Part shown: piece after piece, positions 5,718 through 11,935 of the stretch
How positions within the stretch are numbered: position 1 is the stretch's first letter
Layout of the letters: each line of letters starts with the position of its first letter
Origin: an uncultured Eubacteriales bacterium
Lineage (GTDB): Bacteria > Bacillota > Clostridia > Oscillospirales > Oscillospiraceae
Length of the DNA: 11,935 nucleotides
Reading direction: 5' to 3'
Assembly (NCBI GenBank): GCA_900555735.1
Contig: USMI01000048.1
Span: 1-11,935 of the forward strand
Made by a program: the position numbers and the translations under genes
Notes under the pieces: generated by a model
What the model was told of the DNA's origin: nothing
Database searches by the model: none
Seen by the model: only the letters and a program-made list of their open reading frames with translations

Positions 5718-6572
5718 ATGTTTGCTGACTTACATATCCATATGCTGCTGTCCGGATCGGACTGGCGCGCCGCCATCGCCGGGCATCAGCCCTCGCCGGA
5801 CGATGCCCTGATCCGCCACCGTCTAGCCGCCTATCAGGCGGCGGGCATTACCTATCTCCGAGATGGCGGCGACCGTTTTGGGGTCTGCCTGCGAGCCAGA
5901 GAGCTGGCCCCAGAGTACAGCGTCACCTATCGCACCCCGGCATTTCCCATCTATAAGAAGGGTCACTACGGCAGCTTCATCGGCCGGGGATGGTCGGATT
6001 TCGCGGAGTACCGTGCATTGCTGGCGGAGGCAAACGCCGCGGGCGCGGACTTTATCAAGCTGATGGTATCCGGTTTGATGGATTTTTCCGTCTATGGGCG
6101 GCTGACAGAGGAGCCGCTGACGGGCGCGGAAATGCGCGATCTCATCGCTGCCGCCCACGACATGGGATACGCCGTCATGGCCCACTGCAACGGAGCGGAA
6201 GCGGTAAAAAACGCCGTATTATCGGGCGTTGACAGCATCGAGCACGGAGCATATCTGGACGATGAAGCCTGCCATATTCTGGCGGAAAGCCGCGCCGTCT
6301 GGGTGCCCACCCTGTCTACCATCGGCAATCTCATCGGCAGCGGACGGTTTCCGGACGATGTGGCGGCGCGCATTCTCCGGTCGGCGCAGGAAAACGTCCG
6401 CAGGGTGGCCGGTCTGGGCGGTCTCATCGGCTTGGGCTGCGACGCTGGCGCGTTCCGGGTGCCCCATGTGGAGGGCACCCTCAGCGAGGAGAAATGGCTG
6501 CGTGAGACGCTGGGCCAGCGCACGGACGCCGTCCTGACCGAGGCGGAGGCGCGCGTTAAAAACATATTCTGA
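5718..6572 (+). CDS. Metal-dependent amidohydrolase family protein (imidazolonepropionase/prolidase-like)
   Basis: This 284-residue cytoplasmic hydrolase belongs to the amidohydrolase superfamily. The metal-site pattern is complete: HxH at H6 and H8 (DLHIH), a likely carboxylated lysine K114 (DFIKLMVSG), H156 (VMAHCNG), H176 (SIEHGAYL) and D242 (GCDAG). Relatives usually have 380-400 residues, with a beta-sandwich formed from both ends. This protein begins at the first barrel strand and stops soon after the last, so it is a barrel-only form. The start at 5718 is preceded by AAGGAG with a 7-nt spacer, so it is not a truncation caused by a wrong start. The gene follows folC by 50 nt across a hairpin and is probably in the folate transcript. 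The substrate is unknown; cleavage of a pterin, amide or peptide-like folate product is only a guess from position. Confidence 0.85.
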   Translation: MFADLHIHMLLSGSDWRAAIAGHQPSPDDALIRHRLAAYQAAGITYLRDGGDRFGVCLRARELAPEYSVTYRTPAFPIYKKGHYGSFIGRGWSDFAEYRALLAEANAAGADFIKLMVSGLMDFSVYGRLTEEPLTGAEMRDLIAAAHDMGYAVMAHCNGAEAVKNAVLSGVDSIEHGAYLDDEACHILAESRAVWVPTLSTIGNLIGSGRFPDDVAARILRSAQENVRRVAGLGGLIGLGCDAGAFRVPHVEGTLSEEKWLRETLGQRTDAVLTEAEARVKNIF

Positions 6573-6576
6573 GCAT

Positions 6577-6618
6577 AAAAAAGCGGTATTCGGGCTTTGC
6601 CCGAATACCGCTTTTTTT
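6577..6618. terminator. Strong bidirectional intrinsic terminator
   Basis: Arms 6577-6595 and 6599-6617 form a perfect 19-bp stem with the loop TTT. A-runs and T-runs flank the GC-rich core (GCGGTATTCGGGC) on both sides, so it works for either strand. It separates the convergent amidohydrolase gene (plus) and acsB (minus), ending both transcription units. Confidence 0.93.
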
Positions 6619-6636
6619 GTTTTTGGAAGAATTCCC

Positions 6637-8766
6637 TTACATGAGGGGCTCCATCTCCAGAACGGGATGGCCCACCTCGGTCAGGAAGCCATACAGCTCC
6701 TCCATGTCGGTGGTGACGGTCTCGTCAGCGATCATGCTGGTGAAGTTGTCGATGCCGTACAGCTCCTTGGCGGTGGCGTTGATGCGATCCGCCATCTGAT
6801 CCTTCAGCTCCTTGGGCAGCCACACGATGCGGCCCATGCCGCCCTCGGCAGCCAAGAACTTCTTGGAGGCGATGAACTGCTTGCCGTGGCCCATGAAGCC
6901 GGGGGTCTGAACGCCGCCGCCGGTCATGGAGGCCATCTCGGAGAAGCTCATGCCCAGCGGGGTCATGCCCACATGCTCACGGTTGGTGATGACCACGCCG
7001 TTGGACATGGGCTCGATGCCGCAGATGCACTCGAAGCAGCCGCAGGAGGTCATGGGATCCTCCAGAATGGAGTACAGCGTCACGCGCTCCAGCGCACCGT
7101 GAGAGTACTTGCTGACGGCCTCGTTGACGTCCTCGTAGGCGCCCAGACGCTCGTCCAAGCAGCGATCCTTGGGGACGATCTGGCAGGGGCCGTTGGGATC
7201 CAGCTCATTGGTGGCCTTGGCATCCAGCCAGGACACGGCGCCGCACAGACCCAGACGCTCGGGGGTGACGATGCAGACGTGGCTGGGAGAGAACGCCTGA
7301 CACAGGATGCAGGTGTAGAACTTATCCACAGACTCGTCGGTCATGGACTTCAGGCGGGCGTCACGGGCCACGAACGCCTCGTTGGCCTTGGCGCGGATCT
7401 CCTTGCAGCCCTCGGGACGGGTGCAGATGCGAACCTGACACTTATCCACCACGGTCTCGTACTCGCCCTTGACCTTGGCATACAGCACCTCGCCCAGATG
7501 ACGGGCGCGGAAGCCGGCCTCGAAAGCGGACTTGGACACGCGGACGCGGATCATGTCGCGCTGGCCGGTGTGCATGACGCCCTCGATGCAGTTCAGGAAG
7601 TTGTGGAACTTACGCTCGACAACCGGCTCGAAGTCGGTCTGCCAGGACTTACCGGCCACCTCCAGCGTGATGGTCAGGCAGATCTTGGAGCCGGGCTCAA
7701 ACTCGTCGAAATCGGGGCCGTCCAGAATGATGGCGTGATCCTCGATATTCTGGGCCTCTTCAGTGCGGCAGAACTCGCAGCAGTCCACGCGGGAGCCGTC
7801 GATCTCGATCTGGGTGTCGTTCTTGCGGATGATCTCGCCCTCGAAGGCGTTTGAGAAGGCCACGGGGATGTCGATGTTGGTGACCTTGATCTTGATATCG
7901 CGGGCCTCCAGAGAGGTCTCGATCCAGTCCTGCGTATTCTCGTTGATGATGAGGGACTTGGGAACGGCCCACATGTCATCGGTATCGTTGGTGATGACGG
8001 GGAAGCCCAGCTGGATGGCGCCGGCGCCGCAGGCCACGGTGATGTCGGGCACGGGAGCGTAGGCGTTGACGAACGCGAAAATGCGGTGGAAAGAGTAGTC
8101 GATATGGCCGTCATAATCGCCGGGCTGGACAGCGCCGAAGATGAAGGCGGCGCGGACAACCAGAGAGATGATGTGGCCCACGGACCAGATATCCTCGCCC
8201 ACGGGGACGACGCGGACATCGAAGTTCATGGTCATGCCGCACTCGATCAGCTGGTCAATGATGCCGCCGATCAGGAACACGAAGATACCGCGGGACTGAT
8301 AGCCCTTGACGGTCTCCAGCGCCTCCTCCTTGGTGGGAGCGGGGCCGATCATGACCACGAAGCCAGGGATGTCGCGGGTGACCAGCGGCACGCCAAGGGT
8401 ACGGACCTCGGCGTCGGTAAAGTGGCCGTGGTAATTGGTGCCGGCATAGGGCTCGGGGTTGCGGGCATACTTGCAGGCCTCGATCATCTCGGCGGCGATG
8501 GCGGTGCCAACACCGGAGGTGAAAATGTCCTTGGTCTTATACTCGCGGGTCATCATGGCCTTCACGTCGGCCAGCGTGTCGCGCAGCTCACCCAGCGTGG
8601 TGACCTTCTTGCCCAGATAGGCGTAAATGCAGGACAGGTAGTAGGCCGTGTCCGGCATCTTCATAGGTGCGGACTCGCCCAACTCGGCGACGACGGCGTT
8701 GATATCTGCCTCCGCCTTGGCAAACATCTCGTCGGAGCCTCTGAATACTCTGTCAAATAATCCCAT
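6637..8766 (-). CDS. acsB: CO-methylating acetyl-CoA synthase, alpha subunit
   Basis: This 709-residue cytoplasmic enzyme condenses a methyl group from the corrinoid protein, CO from CODH and CoA into acetyl-CoA at its nickel-iron A cluster. It is full length, about 20 residues shorter than the 729-residue Moorella enzyme, and keeps the N-terminal CODH-docking region that archaeal CdhC lacks. All six A-cluster cysteines are present: C486, C489, C498 and C508 (the CILC-QAF region) and C575, C577 (SCGCFE). Their spacing equals that of Moorella Cys506/509/518/528/595/597. The ATG at 8764-8766 follows GAAAGGATGA about 10 nt away. It lies 25 nt downstream of cooC in the acsA-cooC-acsB run, and the strong terminator at 6577-6618 closes the unit. 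Function is predicted with high confidence; cluster occupancy cannot be read from sequence. Confidence 0.97.
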   Translation of the reverse strand: MGLFDRVFRGSDEMFAKAEADINAVVAELGESAPMKMPDTAYYLSCIYAYLGKKVTTLGELRDTLADVKAMMTREYKTKDIFTSGVGTAIAAEMIEACKYARNPEPYAGTNYHGHFTDAEVRTLGVPLVTRDIPGFVVMIGPAPTKEEALETVKGYQSRGIFVFLIGGIIDQLIECGMTMNFDVRVVPVGEDIWSVGHIISLVVRAAFIFGAVQPGDYDGHIDYSFHRIFAFVNAYAPVPDITVACGAGAIQLGFPVITNDTDDMWAVPKSLIINENTQDWIETSLEARDIKIKVTNIDIPVAFSNAFEGEIIRKNDTQIEIDGSRVDCCEFCRTEEAQNIEDHAIILDGPDFDEFEPGSKICLTITLEVAGKSWQTDFEPVVERKFHNFLNCIEGVMHTGQRDMIRVRVSKSAFEAGFRARHLGEVLYAKVKGEYETVVDKCQVRICTRPEGCKEIRAKANEAFVARDARLKSMTDESVDKFYTCILCQAFSPSHVCIVTPERLGLCGAVSWLDAKATNELDPNGPCQIVPKDRCLDERLGAYEDVNEAVSKYSHGALERVTLYSILEDPMTSCGCFECICGIEPMSNGVVITNREHVGMTPLGMSFSEMASMTGGGVQTPGFMGHGKQFIASKKFLAAEGGMGRIVWLPKELKDQMADRINATAKELYGIDNFTSMIADETVTTDMEELYGFLTEVGHPVLEMEPLM

Positions 8767-8791
8767 TGATCTATTTCATCCTTTCAATTAT

Positions 8792-9556
8792 TCATGTCTC
8801 GTCGATGCGCGCCTTGATGGCCCGGATCTCCTCCACGGCCTTGGGGCTGACATCGTAAGGGGAAAGGCCGCGCCGGTCGGCGTCGATGACCTCGGCATCG
8901 TAGCTGATAAAGCCCAGCAGATTCTCCTCGGGGATGCGGGAGCGGACAAATTCACGGTCCGCGTCGTCCCGGATCTTGTTGGCCACCACGTCCACCTTGG
9001 TAACGCCAAGGTCGGCGGCCAGCTGCTTCACCTTTTCATAGGTCTGCACGCTTCTTGCGCCCGGCTCAATGACCACGATGAAGCGATCCATGCATCCGGC
9101 GGTGCCGCGGCCCAGATGCTCCAGCCCCGCCTCCATGTCCATAATGACCACGTCGTCCTTGCGGAACACCAGCGCGGAGAGAATGGACTTGAGCATCACA
9201 TGCTCGGGGCAGACGCAGCCGCCGCCGCCGGTCTCCACCGTGCCCATCACCAGCAGCTTGACGCCGTTGATATCGCGGGCGAACTTATCGGGGATATCGC
9301 TGACCTGCGGGTTCAGCTTGAAGAATTTATTGGTATAGGTGGCGCCGGTGCGCTCCTCTACCAGCTGACGCATTTTGGAAATGGGGGTGATGGAGTTGAC
9401 CTCCTCCTCCGTCAGACCCAGCGCCAATCCCAGATTGGCGTCCGGGTCCACGTCGGCGGCCAGCACAGTACGGCCTTCGTCGGCGTACAGGCGGGCCAGC
9501 GTGGAGGAGAGCGGCGTCTTGCCTACGCCGCCCTTTCCGGTAATGGCTACTTTCAT
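8792..9556 (-). CDS. cooC: CooC-type nickel-insertion ATPase for carbon monoxide dehydrogenase
   Basis: This is a 254-residue MinD-like ATPase of the CooC family, thought to drive nickel loading of the CODH C cluster, or of acetyl-CoA synthase in the AcsF variants. Visible features are the Walker A GKGGVGKT at 7-14 with signature lysine K8, the ADVDPDANLGLALG switch region at 34-47, a CxC pair at C114 and C116 (GGGGCVCPEH) and Walker B VVIMDMEAGLEHLGRG at 136-151. Unusually, the residue after the Walker A threonine is P15 (GKTP) where GKTT is the rule. The start is the ATG at 9554-9556 with GAGGAAAGG upstream; a TTG at 9581-9583 would add nine residues but has no ribosome binding site. The gene sits between acsA (40 nt) and acsB (25 nt), the classic placement. 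It is a clear paralogue of the ATPase at 912-1682. Confidence 0.92.
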   Translation of the reverse strand: MKVAITGKGGVGKTPLSSTLARLYADEGRTVLAADVDPDANLGLALGLTEEEVNSITPISKMRQLVEERTGATYTNKFFKLNPQVSDIPDKFARDINGVKLLVMGTVETGGGGCVCPEHVMLKSILSALVFRKDDVVIMDMEAGLEHLGRGTAGCMDRFIVVIEPGARSVQTYEKVKQLAADLGVTKVDVVANKIRDDADREFVRSRIPEENLLGFISYDAEVIDADRRGLSPYDVSPKAVEEIRAIKARIDET

Positions 9557-9596
9557 TGCTTGGTTCGACCTTTCCTCAGTCAAGATACGGCTCTTA

Positions 9597-11498
9597 TCAG
9601 ATGCCCAGCGCGGCGCGCTTGGCCTCGATACCGGCGATCATCTTGTCGCCCAGACTCTCGATATCGGTGTCCACGATGAAGCGGGCTTCCACCCAATCCT
9701 TCACGCCGTGCTCACCCTGCAGCAGCTCCACCACCTCGCTGGAGCCCTTGGTGTAGGGATCCACGCCCAGATAGGTGTCGATACCGGTGGCGACCACATA
9801 GTTGCCGATGGAGACGGCCTTCTCGCTCATCCACTCGGGTGCGCAGCCGCACAGGGGGATCTGGGAGATGTTGATGCCCCAATCCTTGGCGATATCGGAG
9901 GCCAGCAGCATCATGCGGGAGATATCCACGCAGGAGCCCATGTGCAGCACGGGGGGAATACCCACCAGCTCGCACACGCGCTTGAGACCCTCGCCGCAGT
10001 ATTCCTTGGCGGCGGGATCCATCAGACCGGCCTTGGCGGCAGCCTGAGCGGAGCAGCCGGACAGGATGACAATGATGTCGTTCTTCAGCAGCTTCTTCAT
10101 CAGCTCAATATGAGCGGTGTCGGGACGGACCTTGGGGTTATTGCAGCCCACCATGGCCACGGCGCCGCGCAGCACACCGGCCTTCACGCAGTCGATCAGG
10201 GGCTTGGTGGTGCCGTATGTATCCACATGGGAGTTGCACACGCCGTCCAGTTCCTTCTTGATGGCCTCCAGAGAGTAGCCCACGCGGGCCTTGGTCTTCA
10301 GGTCGGGGATGTTGACCAGCTCGGGACGGCGGTTCTTGAAGTTCTCGATGGCGGTCTTGACGATATTCTTGGCGTTCTCACCAGCGCTCTCGGCATGGAA
10401 CTCGATAAAATCAGAGTCGGGGATGCGGGCAATGGGAGAGGTGGTGATGAACTTGGTGTGGAAGCACTTGCTCAGGGGGCCCAGTGCAGGGAAGATGCAC
10501 TGCACGTCCACCACGATAGCCTCGCAGGCACCGGTCAGCACCACGTTCTCCTGACTCAGGAAGTTACCGGCCATGGGGATGCCGTGACGCATGGTGACCT
10601 CGTTGCTGGTGCAGCACACACCGGCCACAGTGATGCCCTTGGCGCCGTTTTCCTTGGCGTAGGCGATCATCTCGGGATCATTGGCGTAGAACACGATCAT
10701 CTCGGACAGGGAGGGATCGTGGCCGTGAACGATGATATTGACGTTATCCTTCTCCATCACGCCGATGTTGGCGGTGGTGTCGATGGGCTTGGGGGTGCCG
10801 AACATAACGTCGGAGAACTCGGTACCCATCATGGAGCCGCCCCAGCCGTCAGACAAGCCGGCACGCAGGGACTGGCGGATCAGTGCCTCCGGCAGAGAGG
10901 AACAGCCCATATGGGTCATATGCAGCGACTGAGACACCTCGCGGTCAATGGCACGAGGCTCGATGCCTGCCTTGGCCCACAGCTCCTGCGTATGCTCGGG
11001 TGCGCGCTTGATGAAGCGCTGTACGCCGAAGGGCTTGCCGTATTCCAGCAGGCCGATCTCGGCGACCTCATGGGCCAGGTCATAGATGTCCTTGCCCTCG
11101 GTCTCCACGCCCCATTCCTTGGCGATGCGAATCAGCTTATCGGGGTCCTTGACCTGATAGTTGCCGCCCTCGCGGGTCTGGTACAGGGTGTGCATGATCT
11201 CACGACCGTGGTCGGAGTGGGTGGCGGAGCCACCGGCAGTGAAGCGCAGATAGTTTCTGCCGACGATGCCGTGAACATCGCAGCCGCAGATGCCACGGGG
11301 CGCCTTGGGGGTAATGCGGCAGGGGCCCATGGAGCAGATACGACAGCAGGTGCCTGCTTCGCCGAAGCCGCAGTGGGGGGTCTGGTTCTTTGCGCGCTGT
11401 TGCCAGGAATCCGCGCCGACCTTAATGCCGTTTTCCAGCAGAGCGGCCGTGGCAGCTTCCATCTGTTCCACCGTGATTAAACGATCCCAATCTTTCAA
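9597..11498 (-). CDS. acsA: Anaerobic carbon monoxide dehydrogenase catalytic subunit
   Basis: This 633-residue homodimeric Ni-Fe-S enzyme reduces CO2 to CO for acetyl-CoA synthase, or oxidises CO, using ferredoxin-type electrons. Cluster cysteines are visible by comparison with known CODH: C43 and C51 (D cluster); C52, C55, C60 and C71 (B cluster); and C-cluster ligands near H260 (VHGHDP), C295/C296 (AGVCC), C334 (DVQC), C452 (MVGCNNP), C482 (LSGCSAQ) and C523 (MGSCVD). The start is a TTG at 11496-11498. AGGAGG lies 8 nt upstream, no ATG is better placed, and the protein begins MKDWDRL, so TTG initiation is well supported. It is the first gene of acsA-cooC-acsB. A consensus promoter lies about 120 bp upstream. 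It could be called cooS; the acsB neighbour favours acsA. Confidence 0.97.
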   Translation of the reverse strand: MKDWDRLITVEQMEAATAALLENGIKVGADSWQQRAKNQTPHCGFGEAGTCCRICSMGPCRITPKAPRGICGCDVHGIVGRNYLRFTAGGSATHSDHGREIMHTLYQTREGGNYQVKDPDKLIRIAKEWGVETEGKDIYDLAHEVAEIGLLEYGKPFGVQRFIKRAPEHTQELWAKAGIEPRAIDREVSQSLHMTHMGCSSLPEALIRQSLRAGLSDGWGGSMMGTEFSDVMFGTPKPIDTTANIGVMEKDNVNIIVHGHDPSLSEMIVFYANDPEMIAYAKENGAKGITVAGVCCTSNEVTMRHGIPMAGNFLSQENVVLTGACEAIVVDVQCIFPALGPLSKCFHTKFITTSPIARIPDSDFIEFHAESAGENAKNIVKTAIENFKNRRPELVNIPDLKTKARVGYSLEAIKKELDGVCNSHVDTYGTTKPLIDCVKAGVLRGAVAMVGCNNPKVRPDTAHIELMKKLLKNDIIVILSGCSAQAAAKAGLMDPAAKEYCGEGLKRVCELVGIPPVLHMGSCVDISRMMLLASDIAKDWGINISQIPLCGCAPEWMSEKAVSIGNYVVATGIDTYLGVDPYTKGSSEVVELLQGEHGVKDWVEARFIVDTDIESLGDKMIAGIEAKRAALGI

Positions 11499-11617
11499 TG
11501 TGTAATCCTCCTAATGGTTTTTTCGCCGCGTCACCGCCGCGCGATGACCAGCCTGCTTGTATTCTGAAATGTATTGCTTTTCCGATGACGGTTCCTCCCA
11601 CCTTCATCATTGACATT

Positions 11618-11646
11618 ACTTTAACAAAGTATCGGTCGGTTGTCAA
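11618..11646 (-). promoter_or_regulatory. Promoter of the acsA-cooC-acsB operon
   Basis: On the minus strand, a perfect TTGACA (11641-11646) is followed after 17 bp by TAAAGT (11618-11623; four of six bases). The predicted start near 11611 gives a leader of about 113 nt to the acsA TTG. The leader contains a modest hairpin (GATGA...TCATC with inner GGT/ACC) just after the start. No known riboswitch is recognised in it. Confidence 0.75.
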
Positions 11647-11773
11647 CAACAGATACGGAAATTCCCAAACAATTTTAGAAAAGTTTCACGCTTTTTGTCT
11701 ATAAAATCGTTTACAACTTTTTCTGTCCGCGGCGCGCTGTCAATTGTCCCAGCAGGGCGGTTTTCGGCAAAAG

Positions 11774-11811
11774 AAAATGACAGAGGCCTCTGAAAGAGGC
11801 TCTGTCATTTT
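11774..11811 (-). terminator. Intrinsic terminator of the gene at the right edge
   Basis: Arms AAAATGACAGAGGCCTCT (11774-11791) and AGAGGCTCTGTCATTTT (11795-11811) pair over 17 bp with one bulge and loop GAA. A TTTTCTTTT tract results on the minus strand. It lies 20 nt past the stop of the right-edge gene and insulates that gene from the acsA promoter. Confidence 0.88.
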
Positions 11812-11831
11812 TATGCTTCGTATCGCAGGGA

Positions 11832-11935
11832 TCACTCGTTGCCGGGGAAGCTGGGGATGGTGGCGAAGCCCTTGGCCAGATCCTCGTCGGTGGGGATATA
11901 GTCGCCCATCTCGCCGTCGTTGTACTTGTTGTAGG
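11832..11935 (-). CDS. C-terminal fragment of an unidentified protein
   Basis: The last 33 codons of a minus-strand gene enter at the right edge. The tail reads in part GDYIPTDED and ends DLAKGFATIPSFPGNE before a TGA at 11832-11834. Codon use is strongly GC-ending, like the adjacent acs genes, and a solid terminator follows, so it is a real gene end. I do not recognise the family from so short a tail. It is acidic and has no membrane segment. It does not match the C-terminus I would expect of formate-THF ligase. Position next to acsA makes another one-carbon or energy gene plausible, but this is only inference. Confidence 0.7.
   Translation of the reverse strand, partial: YNKYNDGEMGDYIPTDEDLAKGFATIPSFPGNE

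Noticed and set aside
6667..7854. A 395-codon plus-strand open frame opposite acsB
   Set aside because: It is an antisense shadow of acsB with the same low-complexity H/G/L/D composition, and no ribosome binding site or domain was seen.
9375..11480. A 701-codon plus-strand open frame opposite acsA
   Set aside because: It is the antisense shadow of acsA, produced by strong GC bias at third positions. Its translation is low complexity (rich in H, G, L, D), has no domain, and lies over a gene with all CODH cluster ligands.
1..11935. CRISPR arrays, tRNA or rRNA genes, transposases, phage genes
   Set aside because: No regularly spaced direct repeats, tRNA-like cloverleaf, rRNA segments or transposase/integrase reading frames were seen on either strand.

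Overview
The window is high-GC DNA from an anaerobic Clostridia-type bacterium (Bacillota), most likely an Oscillospiraceae-like or related Eubacteriales lineage. The evidence is a bacterial-type Wood-Ljungdahl (reductive acetyl-CoA) gene set, strong AGGAGG ribosome binding sites, sigma-A type promoters, a class I tetrahydrofolate riboswitch (a Firmicutes-typical RNA) and GTAGGGGC-headed short palindromic repeats. The species cannot be named from the sequence alone.

Layout. On the minus strand at the right end (11498 down to 6637) lies acsA (carbon monoxide dehydrogenase), cooC (nickel-insertion ATPase) and acsB (acetyl-CoA synthase). A consensus promoter precedes this group and a strong bidirectional terminator closes it. 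The C-terminal tail of an unidentified minus-strand gene with its own terminator sits at the right edge. On the minus strand at the left end (3217 down to 1) lie a 75-residue protein of unknown function, metF (methylene-tetrahydrofolate reductase), a second CooC/AcsF-type ATPase, and acsD (corrinoid iron-sulfur protein small subunit), which runs off the left edge. Between the two minus-strand groups, on the plus strand (about 3577 to 6618), is a folate block: a THF-I riboswitch, folT (ECF folate transporter S component), folC (folylpolyglutamate/dihydrofolate synthase) and a metal-dependent amidohydrolase.

How it fits together. MetF makes methyl-THF. AcsD is one half of the corrinoid protein that carries the methyl group. 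AcsA makes CO from CO2, and AcsB joins methyl, CO and CoA into acetyl-CoA. The two CooC-type ATPases are probably nickel-loading factors for the AcsA and AcsB metal clusters. The folate block would supply and polyglutamylate the THF cofactor on which the methyl branch depends, with feedback through the THF riboswitch.

The least explained part is 3215-3404 on the minus strand. A near-perfect sigma-A promoter drives a GC-rich, structured leader of about 135 nt that ends in a terminator-like hairpin with a long U-tract, abutting the ribosome binding site of the unknown 75-residue gene. This may be an attenuator/riboswitch or a free-standing small RNA.
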